Source of the DNA: Cucumis sativus
Lineage: Eukaryota; Streptophyta; Magnoliopsida; Cucurbitales; Cucurbitaceae
DNA length: 64,000 nt
NCBI RefSeq assembly: GCF_000004075.3
Contig: NC_026656.2
Span: forward strand, 11,284,001-11,348,000
Direction: 5' to 3'
This document shows positions 25,700-37,980 of this stretch, piece after piece (the stretch's first letter is position 1; each line of letters begins with the position of its first letter). The notes beneath the pieces are model-generated. The model worked only from the letters and a program-made list of their open reading frames with translations. It had not been told where the DNA came from and made no database searches. Made by a program: the position numbers and the translations under genes.

Positions 25700-26320
25700 A
25701 TACTTAATAATACTATAATGAACTTCATAAAATTTGAAAAAATAAAAATAACGTAGTAAGTATATCAAACAACTAATACATATAATATAAGTATATCACA
25801 ACATTGATATACAAAACTAAGAAAAAGTAAAACCAAAACAAAATCATTTGAAATCAGATTCAACTCAAAATACACGTCGAAAAAAGTAAAAAGAAAAATC
25901 ACAAATGAAGTTAAATTACTCTTATCAACAACCAATATATTTCATATCACAATTATTGTACTATTGACACTTTAAAAATCAAGATTAATTAGAGCCTTAA
26001 AAATAATGAGTATGACATTAAAAAGAGGAAGAGAAATAAGTTGTTGAATGATAGTTTAGGAATAATAACAAATTTAAGATGGATAGTATTTTTATAAGTA
26101 AAAATTTTACCATACTTACAAAATTCTAAAACAATGTACTATATTTAATATCTGCAATTTTCCAATATTTTAAATAGTTTTTCAATTTTTTATACCCTTG
26201 AAAAAACTCCTATTTTTAAGAAGTTTTTTATTTAAATAATAAAATATAACAAACTACGTGGAATTTATAGAAAACACAATTAAAAGTTAAAAAAAAGTTA
26301 TTATACCTATTATAAATAAT
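25700..26320. other. Gene-free AT-rich interval
   Basis: No gene, RNA or structured repeat was recognised. Confidence 0.4.
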
Positions 26321-26329
26321 ATTAATATA

Positions 26330-26560
26330 AGTAGATGCAAGTTAGTGTGTGCTTAGTGACCATAGCCTCATATAACCCATTAGTGTGCTTAGTGTTCACC
26401 ACATGTCAAGCAAACATGATCTTTTAAGGACTATGTAATCCACCTCGTGCTTGTCAAATTGTCTATAAATAGAGGGCTTTGGTGTGAATTTGTAAAAATA
26501 GAGTTGAATCCGATGAGTTTCAAAGCTAATGGGTGATAGTAAAGAAATTGGAGAGTTTTT
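26330..26560 (+). promoter_or_regulatory. TATA-box-bearing segment without a gene, possible solo LTR
   Basis: A textbook TATA element (CTATAAATAGAGG, 26463-26475) is followed by a leader-like stretch but no open frame. A repeated phrase (TTAGTGTG...CTTAGTG) precedes it. This layout fits the U3-R part of an LTR better than an orphan promoter. LTR ends were not established. Confidence 0.3.
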
Positions 26561-26569
26561 TAATATTTT

Positions 26570-27335
26570 TAATTTCTTATTTATTTATATATATTATTAT
26601 TTAAATATTATATTTTCTGATTTTTTGTATTTGGCCTTTTTAGACAATTTTTATGTTTTCTAATTTCCACAAAGCTATATATTTATATTGGTTAGGATGT
26701 ATAGATACACCTAGAAAACAAATGTAATCATTAATTATTTGTTATGAAAAAAAAAAAAGAGGTGGGGACCCACAACCAAAAGTGCACTTCATAGTTGATA
26801 GTGAGCCTAAAGAGACTTATGGTTATGGCTTTATCTTTTGGGTTGGGAAAACCCATTGGCCATTAGCCCCACCACCACACATAACTTCAATTGATAGATA
26901 GTACCTAATAAGGATTGATTTGAGATTCTTTTCCTAAATGCCCCTATACCATCTTTTATTATTATCAATTTTACCCTTTACCTTTACCCTATTTCCATAT
27001 TTACTCCTTGTCTCCTCACGATATGTAAAATGAAACCCATAGTAATTACCATACAAAAATGTTAAAAGATTCAAAACATTACCTTAGTCCATGTTTGGTT
27101 GTGGTTTTAAAATCATCAAATGCTTTAACTATGTCAAATTAATTTAAGATCAAATTTTTGTAGTTTTAGGTTTAATAATCTTTCTATAATCAGATTTTGT
27201 TTTTAAACAACACACTCAAGTAATCCTTAATTCCTTAATTCTAACCCAACTCTCTCAACTTTTAAGTTTGGGTTTGTTTTATTCCCATCATCTCAATTAC
27301 AACTACACATTACTAAAATAATTATTTAAATGGGA
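26570..27335. other. Gene-free interval
   Basis: No supported gene. There is a less AT-rich segment at 26760-26890 with no recognisable product. Confidence 0.4.
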
Positions 27336-27339
27336 TACT

Positions 27340-27605
27340 TACATCCTTGTGGTTACAAATATAAAATACAAATCTAAACTATCGTGTTTCAAATTTAGAC
27401 AATCATTAACCAAATCTAAACAATCGTCAACCAAATCTAAACGATTGTTTTTAAAATATAAACGAGTACCAAAAAATCTTGGCAACCAAAATCTAAACGA
27501 TTAATGAAAAAAAATTGTCTAGATTTAGATTTGATCGTTTAGATTCGACTTTCCAAATCAGTCAAATCTAAACGTTTGTGTAGAAAAAATAGTCAAATAT
27601 AAACG
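27340..27605. repeat. Dispersed AAATCTAAACGATTG motif cluster in both orientations
   Basis: The motif (A)AATCTAAACRATYG or close variants occur about ten times, mostly in plus orientation with at least one inverted copy (GATCGTTTAGATT near 27532). The spacing is irregular. Confidence 0.65.
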
Positions 27606-27609
27606 ATTG

Positions 27610-29260
27610 TTTCTCAAATTCCCCCAATGATGTTTATGAAATAAATCTTATGGATTGATTTGATTTTATTATTAATATTTTTTTTTTTTTTTGAAAATGT
27701 ATTGTAATAAATGTTGGGGTGGGGATTTGAACCTGAGACCTCTTGTCCATAGGAAGATACAGGTGTCAGTTGAACATATAAAATATTTTTTGTTCAACTC
27801 AAACCCAATTGAAAAACCTTTCGGTTTTATTAAGTTCAACGTGAAATTGCCTAATTGATCAATTTAAATTAAAACCAACGAAGGATTTTTCCAATAAGTT
27901 TGATATATTTTTTCTCTCACCCCTAAAAGAGTCGATCACTTATAAATTTTACTATATTTGTCATTCATTAAAAAATGTTGATATATAGACTTAAGTATTA
28001 ACTCTACCTATTAAGTTATGATATATGTGTTGTCAAATACGTACTGTTTATCGTACCTTAAGTGTTGTAGTTTTCTCACAACACAACAATACAATTCTCT
28101 CAATTTCTTTTCAATCGTGATAAAAGTCAAAATAAATTTTAGTAAATAAGACAATTCGAAACTCTAAAAAAGAAAATCGCAAGAAAAAGATTTTGATTGA
28201 GTGGTTTGCTTTAAAAATTAAATATCTAATTCTTTACAAACAAAGCAGTGAGGGGTTTAGTATTAGAGAGAAGATTGTCTCCATTGATTATGAAATTAAA
28301 CTTTCATCATTATGTATTTCAAACTTAAAAAAGGCATCACTCTAAAAAGAAAAGGTTAACCAAACTTGCAAGTCACAAAAGCATTTCAATTTTATTGACT
28401 ATTTTAAATATATAAAACACATATGATATACCCAAATCAAAGATATTGATTGATTTTGACTTAATAAAGAGTATGGTATCAAATATGAAACCTACCTAAT
28501 CAAAATATGAAGATAAAAAGAAGAAGCTACAGATAAGTTTTTTTCCCTATATTTTCTCAAAAGTAAAATTTGCAACAACAAAAAGAAATGGTAATAAACT
28601 CATGAATTTTATAAAAATATACAATCCATCACTCGTTTTCTTGACTTATTGTACGATTGGAGAAAAGAAACATTTTTTTTTAATTAACTTTTTCTAGATT
28701 TCCATAGAACTCTCAAGAACCTATGTTTGATTTATAATATTGTATTTACTTTTCTTCTTGTTTTCTTTTGCTTTTTTCTTCATCTTAGTCCCAAGTAATT
28801 GCTTTGTTCCCAAGTCTATTTGCTTCAAGTCCATATAGGTATGAGTGAAAAAAGAAATCTCCTTTTTATAATCTCCATTCTCTCTTTTCCTTTTCCTTTA
28901 TGCTTTTGTTTTTGTTTCTACCACACCTCTTTTTTACTGCCTATGCCTAATAGTGGAAGGCAGCACTAAGCATTTGCACCCAATTATACCAACAAACATC
29001 CCCATTTTTCTTTACTCCTCACTACTCTTCATTATGAAGAAACATCTTTCAAATTCCTTTTCTTTTTTCTCTCCTTCAAATTAATAAAATTAAATATAAA
29101 CAAAAGAAAAAGGAAAATCTCCACCGGTCAAATAGTTCGATGTGAAAAAAAAAAAAACTTAGATATCTAAACTTTGGAGTAGTATCAATGTAATAGCAAT
29201 ACAATTGACATAAATATATAGCAGCTTCATGTTACATCAGTGTTGAAAGTTCTCATTTTA
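27610..29260. other. Gene-free interval
   Basis: At 27690-27800 a phrase GGGGATTTGAACCTGAGACCTC resembles the dispersed tRNA-like repeat described at 56020. No gene is supported. Confidence 0.4.
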
Positions 29261-29266
29261 CACTAC

Positions 29267-29590
29267 TACAAAAACAGACTCTCTTGGTGTATTATAGCGG
29301 TCAATAATTATTACTTTGAACGTTTTTAAACTGTTAAGGAAAAGTACATAACACTTGAAGTTTTTTAAACGTTCAAGAAAGGTCCCGACGTGAAAAAATT
29401 GTCCACCTCCACATTTGCAAAACATCAAGAAAAAAAAACAAGATACTACTTAACATTTTTAAAACGTCAAGGAAAAGTACATATCACTTGATGCTTTTTA
29501 AACATCCAGAAAGGGAACGGTCCCAACGCGTTAAATTTTTTAATAAAATTTGACCACATCCGTGTTTTCATTAAAAGAATTGACGTTTTA
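29267..29590 (+). mobile_element. Possible CACTA-like element, left end only
   Basis: CACTACTACAAAAACAGA (from about 29270) resembles the termini of CACTA-type elements. It is followed by repeated phrases of the type TTTTAAACGTTCAAGAAAGG...CCCGACG (about 29325-29385 and 29455-29525), which would fit subterminal repeats. No right end was found. Confidence 0.35.
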
Positions 29591-30299
29591 TGTTTGAAAT
29601 CACCCCTTGCTTGACTCTTTTTTTTTCTTTCTAAAAACCATAAAGTATTTAAAATTTCAAATGTGAAGAGAGTCCCTTTTTCTAATATATGTTACAATAT
29701 ATTTTTTTTCTTAGTCATAAATGAATTTCAAATATTATATGGGTTAGTTGCAAATATAACTCTCAAGTTCATAATTTAATATAGTACAATGTAAAAAATA
29801 GAGCAAAATTTAGATCTAACTATCATAGTTTACTAGCTATTAGAAGTCCATTAGTGTTAGATTTACAAACATTAACACTAGGATGCATAGAGACTGCTAG
29901 AAATTTCATGTAAAGAGACACGGTATAAAAAAAAAATTGTTAGCCATTTATTATGATAAAGAAAGGTAATAAACAAATATGTCTTTATTCTAGCTCAACC
30001 AATAGAAAATACGTATTATTATGGATTAAGAGGTCAAAAATTTGAATTCTCCACTTTGAACTCTTAAAACGCTATACAAATGTGTTTGATAATGAATAAT
30101 TAAACCAAAATTAAGTCTACTTTAAAATACGACAATGTACCTCACATGTAAACAATAACTTCATGAACATTCACTCAAATGAAAACCTCAAAGGAAAATT
30201 TAGGCTAATACTTCATCTTGAGAGGAAGACGTTTGAAAACAAGGGAAAGCTCGAGAACCTTCGTTTACATAATTTCAAAAGGTATATTGTTTATTCATG

Positions 30300-31364
30300 G
30301 GCTAAATTATATGAAAAAAAAAAATCCATCAACTAACTTTGTGGTTTGTGTAAAAAATGTTCCTAAGCTTTCGAAATTTTAAAACATGCTCTTAAACTTT
30401 TGAAAAGACCGATTAAGAAATACTTTTACGGTTACCTTTGGATGAAAACCTTCAAAGTTTTGTTTTAAAAGTACCCTGGAACTGTTGAAAATTTTCATAA
30501 ATATTAAATACCCTTGAACTTTTAAAAAATAACCATATTTGAATTTACATCGATATGTTAATATTTCTAACCACACTTTCACGTTTATATAGGTTTGAAA
30601 ATGATATAAAGAGTGAATTGATATTTTCAGTACAACGTAGAAAGATCTAGAAATAACAAGAAATAAATATCAAAATTATATTGATATAAATATAATATAA
30701 ATAATAAACATTGAAATTAATAAAATATTTATTTACTAACTTAGATTTTTTCTTAATTTTAAATTTTAATAATTTTCCATAAATACTTATCGAAATTGTA
30801 ATTTATGTAAAATTAAGACTTCAATATATTCATTAACATCGATATTTTAAATCTTTGGTTAAAACATAAAATTCAATAAAATTTCAATACAAAAATTTCT
30901 CCTTAAAACATACTAAAACATTAATTAGTTACAAAAATTCTCACGTCAGAATACCTCCATGTTTTAATAATCAAATACATTTTTTATTTGTCAATTAACT
31001 GTATATTAATGACAACAATAACTATTGAGATTATATTAGTATCTATCACTCTGCGTTAATAATCAAATAAATTTAAAACTATAATTTTAACTTAAAATTT
31101 TGGTTAGTGAGAAAATTGGTGTAAAATTTGGATCAATGAGAGCATTTTTTAAAAATCTTTTTAACTCATGGGCATTTATGAAATTTGTCAAAAGTTCAAA
31201 GATATTTTTGAAACAAAACTTTAATGGTTTCCATCCAAAACTAACGGAAAATGTATTTTTGAACCTTTTTGAAAGGTTAAAGACATTTTTGAAAATTTTT
31301 AAAGTTATGAAGTATTTTTTACACAAACTACAAAGTTGTGAGACATTTTTGTAATTTAACCTTA
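30300..31364. mobile_element. Large inverted-repeat (foldback/MULE-like) element
   Basis: Left-arm phrases GGTTTGTGTAAAAAATG (30342-30358) and TGGATGAAAACC...AAAGTTTTGTTT (about 30439-30470) reappear as reverse complements in the right arm: ATTTTTTACACAAACTAC near 31314-31331 and AAACAAAACTTTAATGGTTTCCATCCA-like sequence near 31211-31237. The arms are about 250 bp and separated by about 550 bp of AT-rich DNA. Open frames at 30379-30582 (minus) and 31100-31354 (plus) encode similar peptides only because the arms are inverted copies. No target duplication was resolved. Confidence 0.7.
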
Positions 31365-31369
31365 TGCAT

Positions 31370-34200
31370 ATATATCATATATAATTGTAATAGACAACAC
31401 CTTTAGACTAATAATTGTAGAGAATGACCCATGACCCAATGCCTACTAAAAGCATAAGAGAAAACACATTTTCCTTGTCCCCTCGTCCTACATCCGAGAA
31501 TGTAGAAGTGAGAAGATAGTGTATAACCAATTCTAGGGACGTGTAAGATAGTATATAACCAATTCTAGAGATTTATAAAGTGTGAAGGTGGTGATAGTAT
31601 AACCATGTTTCATCACACGTGTGTTGTCACCATTTGTCCATTGGATTCAGGTAATCATGCTTGTGCAAGAAAAAATATATACTTTTATTTTTTTCTATCT
31701 ATAAAACGTTAATTAATTTTGTGTTAAATTAAAACGTTTTAAATTTAATGTACAAATTTTTATTAAATTAAAACTTTTTAAAATAAATGTACAATAAAAA
31801 ATTTCATATTTGAATCGATTTCTAAATGGTTTCTTACCGTTGAACTTCTTCTTCTTCCTTTACAAAAGCTATAGATCATATCTTAAAAAATTATCTCTTG
31901 CTATTAGCAAAAACTCTCTCACTGATTCCAATTTTTTGTTCGACGAGCGCAAGTTTGAAGGAATTTTTTTTGTTAACCTTGAAAAGCAAACGACATCCAT
32001 GATTCACAACATGGTCGTGTTGAAATTGCTTTCAAGGCAGTGGTATCCATGACACAACAACTACACTATGAATCTGGCTATGAATAACAATAACTAAGTA
32101 TATAGTAGCATTTTTACGTAATAATACTTATGAGTCTAATTGCTATTTTTGCAATTTCTTGTTTTTTGTTGAGAATTTGTGGAGTTGAAGAATCGAACCT
32201 CTTATTTTGAAATTGATAGTATAATCATTATATCGATTGAACTATGTTTGTTTTAGTAAAAGAGAATAAAATTGTTAGTGAACGTTGTCTATACTTTGTT
32301 AAATTTATGCTTTCCATCTCTATGAAAAGCTTTAACAATTTCCATAATAAATCTATCAATTTATTTTTAGTCTCATTCAACTTTCCCTTCTTTCTCTCAT
32401 TTTTGGTCAACTTTTTTAAAAAAAAATTATTCTCCAACGACTCCCAACGACAGTGGCGACACCATAAGAATGCATCAGAGTTAGTTGTTGAATCGAATAG
32501 CGTAGCAAATTTCTTAGAGAGACAAGCTAAAGACCAACAACACTCCATTGGAATTTTGGTTGAGGACAACCATTAGTGAAAGAAGAAATTAAATTGGGTT
32601 TTGGTCAATGTTTTTGTTGCTATTCTAAATAAGTTCATTCACAATCCAAAACATTCCTTTTTACATAAAATTTTGGGTTGCTTAATTATGTATACTTTTT
32701 GTTCTTTTTAAAAAGAGTTTATTGATTGAATGAATTGGAATTTTTTAATATTTAGAACTTCTTTTCATCTTTCAAAATGGAAAACAAAATAAAATTGATT
32801 CTTTATTTGGGAACTCTTTTTGTTGAATTTAAAATTATTTCTATACCAAAACAAAACAAAGCATTAGTTTTTAGCCTAAAGGGCCGAAGCCCAACTCATC
32901 AAACCTCCACCCACACCCACAATGGTGAAGTCATTAATTCCCAATGCTTTTCTATACTTTTAGATTTGGTTCTCTATACATAACTTTCCATTTTCATTTT
33001 TAAAATACTCTTTTCTTTTTTTCTTTTTCAAAAACTTCCAAATATTATTCTGCATATTTTTATAAAAAATTTTAAAACTACGTTGAGAGTATTTTTTTTT
33101 TCAAATATAGTATGAAAATTAGGTCATGAAATAGTGTCACATATTTTATATTACTATCAACCACTCTAAATTTCACCATTTCCTTTTACATACTGTAAAT
33201 GTGACAAATATGACAAGTAATTAGATATATGACTATCTACTTTTAAATTTGTTAATTTTTCAATTTAGAAAATGTAGTGACATCGGTCTTATTATCGTAA
33301 TTTCTTTTGCTATTTTTGCAAATGTGACATAATTTAACACAAAGTATTGTGTATTATCACCCATGTTCTTAAAATGACTTTAAGATGTTGTGTTTGCTTA
33401 TTAAATTAAGTTAGTACGACTAGAGTTAGTAAGTTTGTGTACTAAGGTGTCGAGTTGTATATAAAGTTTCTCAATAAATGTAAAATAGAAAAATGGGAGG
33501 ATGAAGTTACTTAATCATGTACAAACTTCAATAGTATTTTACTAAAGAAGCTGAGTTATCAAGATAGCACGAGATATCTTTTTTGATAGAACTATCTCGA
33601 CAAAAACTATACCCTTGTCATCGGGAGAAGGTCGCTTTCTTGCAGTGACATTAGGCTATAGGTTTAAAAAATCTTATAACTTTACCTTAAAATTTAAGTT
33701 TTGTTTCAATAATTTAAAACTTTCGTAGGTGTATTAATTAATTTAAAATAATTGTAAGTGAAAATTTTTGGTTGTATTAAATTTAAGAGTTGAATTGAGG
33801 AATTATGGTGTGATAAAATGATGGGTGATAAAATGAAAAACAAAGAAAGGGAAGGGGTCTAATACGATAAGTATGAAAATTTCAAAATTTTCGGAAATTG
33901 AAAATTTCCCACCTAAATTAAACCGCCAAGACGAAGGGAAAGAAAGAGAACTCATTTCAAAAAGCCAAAGCTATTCTACATTCCCTTATTCTCTTTCTTT
34001 CTTCCCATCCTCAATTTCACTCTTCTCTTCTTCTATCTTCAGGTTTTTCTTCCCTTTCCCTTTCCCTCTCTACTTTCTCATTTTCTTTTCATCTCCACTT
34101 TTCCAGCTTCTTCCCCGATCCAGATCTGTATACAATTCGTCTTTCTTCTTCTTCTTCTCACTTCTCTGTTGATTCTGTTTTAATCACCTCATTCACTCTC
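31370..34200. other. Gene-free interval upstream of H2A.Z
   Basis: The antisense pair of open frames at 32228-32576 is unrecognisable. A sequence at about 32165-32245 is an inverted member of the GTTCGAATTC-type dispersed repeat. The last 200 bp before 34200 are CT-rich (TTTCCCTTTCCC, TCTTCTTCTT), typical of a plant 5' leader, and probably belong to the H2A.Z transcript. Confidence 0.5.
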
Positions 34201-34230
34201 TTCTAGATAACATTTTTTGCAGGTTCAAAA

Positions 34231-35742
34231 ATGGCCGGGAAAGGTGGGAAAGGGCTTTTGGCTGCCAAGACTCCTGCAGCGAACAAAGATAAGGATAAGG
34301 ACAAGAAGAAGCCAATCTCTCGATCCTCCCGCGCTGGTATACAGGTATTCTTTCGAATTCTTACACTACGAATGCAAATCATTAAGAAACATTAGTGTCT
34401 TTGCCTGAGTAGCTTTGATTTGTTTTCCCCTGATTTTTTTTTTTTTTAAATTTCGAACGATATTGTTAGTCAATTATGTTAATGTATCTGCATATTGTGG
34501 TGTTCGTTTCTAGGTTTTTATTGTGAAGACAGCTATGAATTATTACACATGGGATTCTGAAATCTTATACAATTTATTGTTTAGGGGAAAAAGTGTGAAC
34601 TAGATTTTTTGTGGGTTGAACTGGAAATTTGCTACTCAGATGCACGTGTTACATGTAGTTGAGATTTGCAGTTATGTAGATGTATCTGCATATTGTGATC
34701 TGTGTTTTTTAAATTTGTACTATTATACCTTGTTTTCCTTTCTCTGAAAGTTTTGAATTTTAACTTGGGACTCCGAAATCTCATTTACTTCATTTTGAAA
34801 GCTTTGAATTTTCTCATATATTGATGCTAGCTGTTTGTGGTTGTGGGTTGGGCTCAATATTCAGAATTCTATTGCCCATGTCCTTCTTGAGCAATATTTA
34901 AGTAAGATTAGTACAATTATGTTGATGTATCTGTATATTCTGATCGTTGTTCCTTAAATTTTTACTATAATACATTGTCAGTTTTGAATTTAAACTTGAA
35001 ACTCTGAAATCTCTTTCAATTCTTTGTCTATGGTAAAAAGTGTAAGGTAGGTTTTTTCGTAGATTGAGATGTTAATTCGCAATTACAATACCTATGTACT
35101 TTTTAAGTTACATGTAGTCAAGATTTGTACAAGTATGTTGATGTATTTGTGATATGTTTTCCTTATCTTTATATAGTACCATATTTCCTATTTACCTTTG
35201 AATTCTTACATTGAAATCTAAAATGTTAACTTTTTTATTAATTTGTTTTCAAGAAAGAAGTGTAATTAACTAGGTTTTTTTGTTGAGTTGGGCTGATATG
35301 TGAAAATTTGCAATTCAAATACCCATGTAGTTTTTCTTTGAACTACTAGTGGGTTGAGTCCAAACAATTCTTCTTCATTTTGGCCTTGGATTTCCCCATT
35401 ATTGAGTCACTTAACTTATGTAGTCTCGGGATTGTGGGGTTTTAGTTCCCTGTAGGACGAATTCACAGGCATCTCAAAACAAGAATATCTGCAAATGGGC
35501 GAGTTGGTGCGACTGCTGCAGTGTACCTAGCATCAATTCTGGAATATCTGACCGCTGAAGTGCTTGAGTTGGCTGGAAATGCGAGCAAGGATCTGAAAGT
35601 GAAGAGAATCACTCCAAGACATCTTCAGCTTGCCATTAGAGGAGATGAAGAACTTGATACCCTGATCAAAGGAACCATTGCTGGAGGTGGTGTGATTCCT
35701 CACATTCACAAATCCCTCATTAACAAAGCCTCCAAGGATTGA
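34231..35742 (+). CDS. H2A.Z: Histone H2A variant H2A.Z, two exons
   Basis: Exons 34231-34344 and 35446-35742 flank a 1101-bp GT/AG phase-0 intron between AGIQ and FPVGRIHR. The product is 136 aa. Residues 1-37 form a Lys-rich tail ([15 protein letters not shown], then KDKDKDKKK). The histone fold follows with [13 protein letters not shown], the L1 loop [56 protein letters not shown] (acidic patch) and the diagnostic C-terminal docking region [20 protein letters not shown]. The gene lacks the SPKK-type or SQE C-terminus of H2A.W or H2A.X. H2A.Z replaces H2A in nucleosomes at promoters and gene bodies, deposited by SWR1, and tunes temperature and stress responses in plants. The start is fixed by [10 protein letters not shown], shared with Arabidopsis HTA9/HTA11-type proteins. 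TTTTTTGCAGGTT just upstream (about 34213-34225) could be a 5'-UTR intron acceptor. Confidence 0.97.
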
Positions 35743-35749
35743 GACATTC

Positions 35750-36575
35750 ACATGTATCTTTAACTAGTGTTTAGCTTAATCTAATGACTTCTAAGACTGT
35801 AGATGAACACATTTACTTTGCATCCAAGAATTATCTTCTCTGCTTGCTTTTGTGAAGCTTTGCTACTTCCTCTCATACCCCCATCTCTTGTGTATTTGGT
35901 TGGACAAGTATATTTGTTCAGTGTAAGATTGTTATCTTTGTTGTATGTGTTTTTTAATTTAGATTACTTTCTACAAGTTTGTTGAGTGGCTCATTCTGAT
36001 TCTGGTTGTTGCTCTTCCCCTTTTTGATAAATATTTGGTTATCCTTTGTTTTATATATAAACACTATTATAGATGTGGAAATTGAAATGAAAAGAAAGCA
36101 GGAGAGCTACAGAATGTACACTAAAAGAGCAGAAGATTCAGTGGGGAGGAAGAATGGTAGTGACCATGAAAGAACAGATGCATAAAGGGATAAGGTTGAA
36201 AAGTAAAATTAAAATGTATTGCATAGTATGTGTGTCCATACATTATATGATAGCATGAAATTAATTTTTATTAGTTTGATATAAGAGTTATATTATTTAA
36301 TAAAATAGCATGATGATCCATTACTTTGAATATAAATGTTATATTACATGATGTGTATTATACTTCATGTTATAATGTAATTGTTATATTACATTGTTTA
36401 ATGAAGAATTAAAATATGTATATGATATAGTTTTGTTTCCATTAATTCTAATACAAGTGTCATATTATGCATACTAAAGAATTTGATGATTCATGTTAAT
36501 TTTTTTTAATTTCTTAATATAAATGTTATGTAAGTTAGAAAATAAATCTATAACAAAAGAGCGGCATGCAAACAT
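35750..36575. other. H2A.Z 3' flank, no further gene
   Basis: The first 200-300 bp are T-rich and presumably the 3' UTR; no precise poly(A) signal is asserted. After about 36200 the sequence is AT-rich with recurring TATAAATGTTATATTA-like phrases. Confidence 0.45.
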
Positions 36576-36586
36576 ATATTTATAAT

Positions 36587-36829
36587 CAGAAGCGGATTTA
36601 TTAAGGGGTTAGGGGCACGTGCTCCTCTCGCATTTTCGATTTTTGTATTTTAATATTAATTTAAAAATATTAGATTATAATATATATTAAATAATGCTTT
36701 ATTATTATTAAGTTCTATTTTTGGTATAGTGATTGTGCTCCCTTTAAAACCCAAAGGTCTTCGGATTCAAATCTTTATCTACAACTTTTTTTATACAGTG
36801 TCCCTACATATGGTTTCTGGATCCGCCAC
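36587..36829. mobile_element. hAT-like MITE, 243 bp, with 8-bp target duplication
   Basis: The flanks are TTTATAAT (36579-36586) and TTTATAAT (36830-36837), an exact 8-bp duplication as expected for hAT elements. The ends CAGAAGCGGAT and ATCCGCCAC are imperfect inverted repeats of the CAGTGGCGGATCC type. The larger hAT-derived elements at 43500 and 48680 begin with related ends (CAGTGGTGGATC, TAGTGATGGATCC), so this is probably a deletion derivative of the same family. Confidence 0.7.
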
Positions 36830-36839
36830 TTTATAATTA

Positions 36840-37980
36840 ATTGTTTTTTTTTTAAAAAAAGTTGTTATAGACAAATTATTTTATGTTAAAAGTATTTCTA
36901 ATAAACTTTTATTTTTTTAATAGGATTAGTTTGAGAAAATAAAAGATAAAATTTATAAAATATTGACTAAAAAATTTTAGTGGAAGGAAGATTCTATCTA
37001 GGATTGAGGTATTTAAGCTAGCGAAAACGAAACATCCCTACCTAAGAATCGATTTGAAAAATCAATTAGTCAATATTTTATATACATGCAACAAACAATT
37101 AATACTTTTTGTTAAAATATCCAATATAAATGTTATATTGGACCAAATAAACATCACTTATATAAACAACCTAGCAAGTTTAATCAAGTAATGAACCCTA
37201 ATTTTTAAAATACTCGATGGGAGCAAAAGTATATTTAATATACATTTACTTTTATGTTCTCCAAAATTTCATACCATGAAATTATACTCGACCTTGTGAT
37301 ACCCTGGACGCATCACTCCTTCAAAAGGTAATTGTATAAGTCAATATCGAGGTGAATGGAGAAAGTATTTATAAAAAATGGGAGAAGGTTATGTGTCAAC
37401 ATACCCAATGATCTCCTTTATTAGTTTGCATAGTGAGATTTCCATGGCCTCGCCATTCCATTGGGTGCACCCTCCCTTGGAAGGTGTTTGTATGAAATCA
37501 ATATCAAAACAAACTCCATAAATGGTAGGGCCGCCTTAGTTTTTTGCACTAATGTTGTTCTTCTCTTCGGCGTTACTTTGAGATGTAAAATAAAAGAGTT
37601 ACACTTATTAGAATTCATTCAGTAAGTTAATGTTTTTCTCGACCAAAATGATGGTAACCAAACACTATAGGAATAAGAGTTATTCTAGCGTATTATTTGG
37701 TCGAGAAATGTCTGAATTTAATGAAGGAATAATTGACTACTCTTTGGGAGCTTTTAGTTCTTAAATCACTTAAGTAACACTCCAAATATTAATGAATTTA
37801 AGAGTTTTCATTATTACCTTTGCTAAACATTTTCTTAAGAGTCATGCCATTTTCTAATTACTTTTAAAATTTGTTTATTTCAACAATTAAACATGACAAG
37901 TTTTTTTATTAATCTGTTTTCTGCTGAAAAACTTGCAGGTGAAAACTACAAATCATGAAAATATACACTTAATATTGTCT
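36840..37980. other. Gene-free interval before the copia element
   Basis: No gene recognised. The element's 5' LTR would be expected here, but I found no match to the 43230-43495 sequence. Confidence 0.4.

Noticed and set aside
25195-27605. CRISPR-like array
   Set aside because: Repeats are degenerate with irregular spacing, and this is a plant nuclear sequence, so no CRISPR is expected.
30379-31354. Similar peptides on opposite strands suggesting a small protein family
   Set aside because: The similarity comes from inverted-repeat arms; the codon pattern is not protein-like.
32228-32576. Paired 110-113-codon frames on both strands
   Set aside because: No recognisable domain. Mirror frames in AT-rich DNA are expected by chance.
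33873-34172. Phe/Ser-rich frame just upstream of H2A.Z
   Set aside because: It is the CT-rich leader or promoter of the H2A.Z gene.
34217-34408. Frame starting 14 bp before the H2A.Z ATG
   Set aside because: It is out of frame with the histone exon and runs into the intron.
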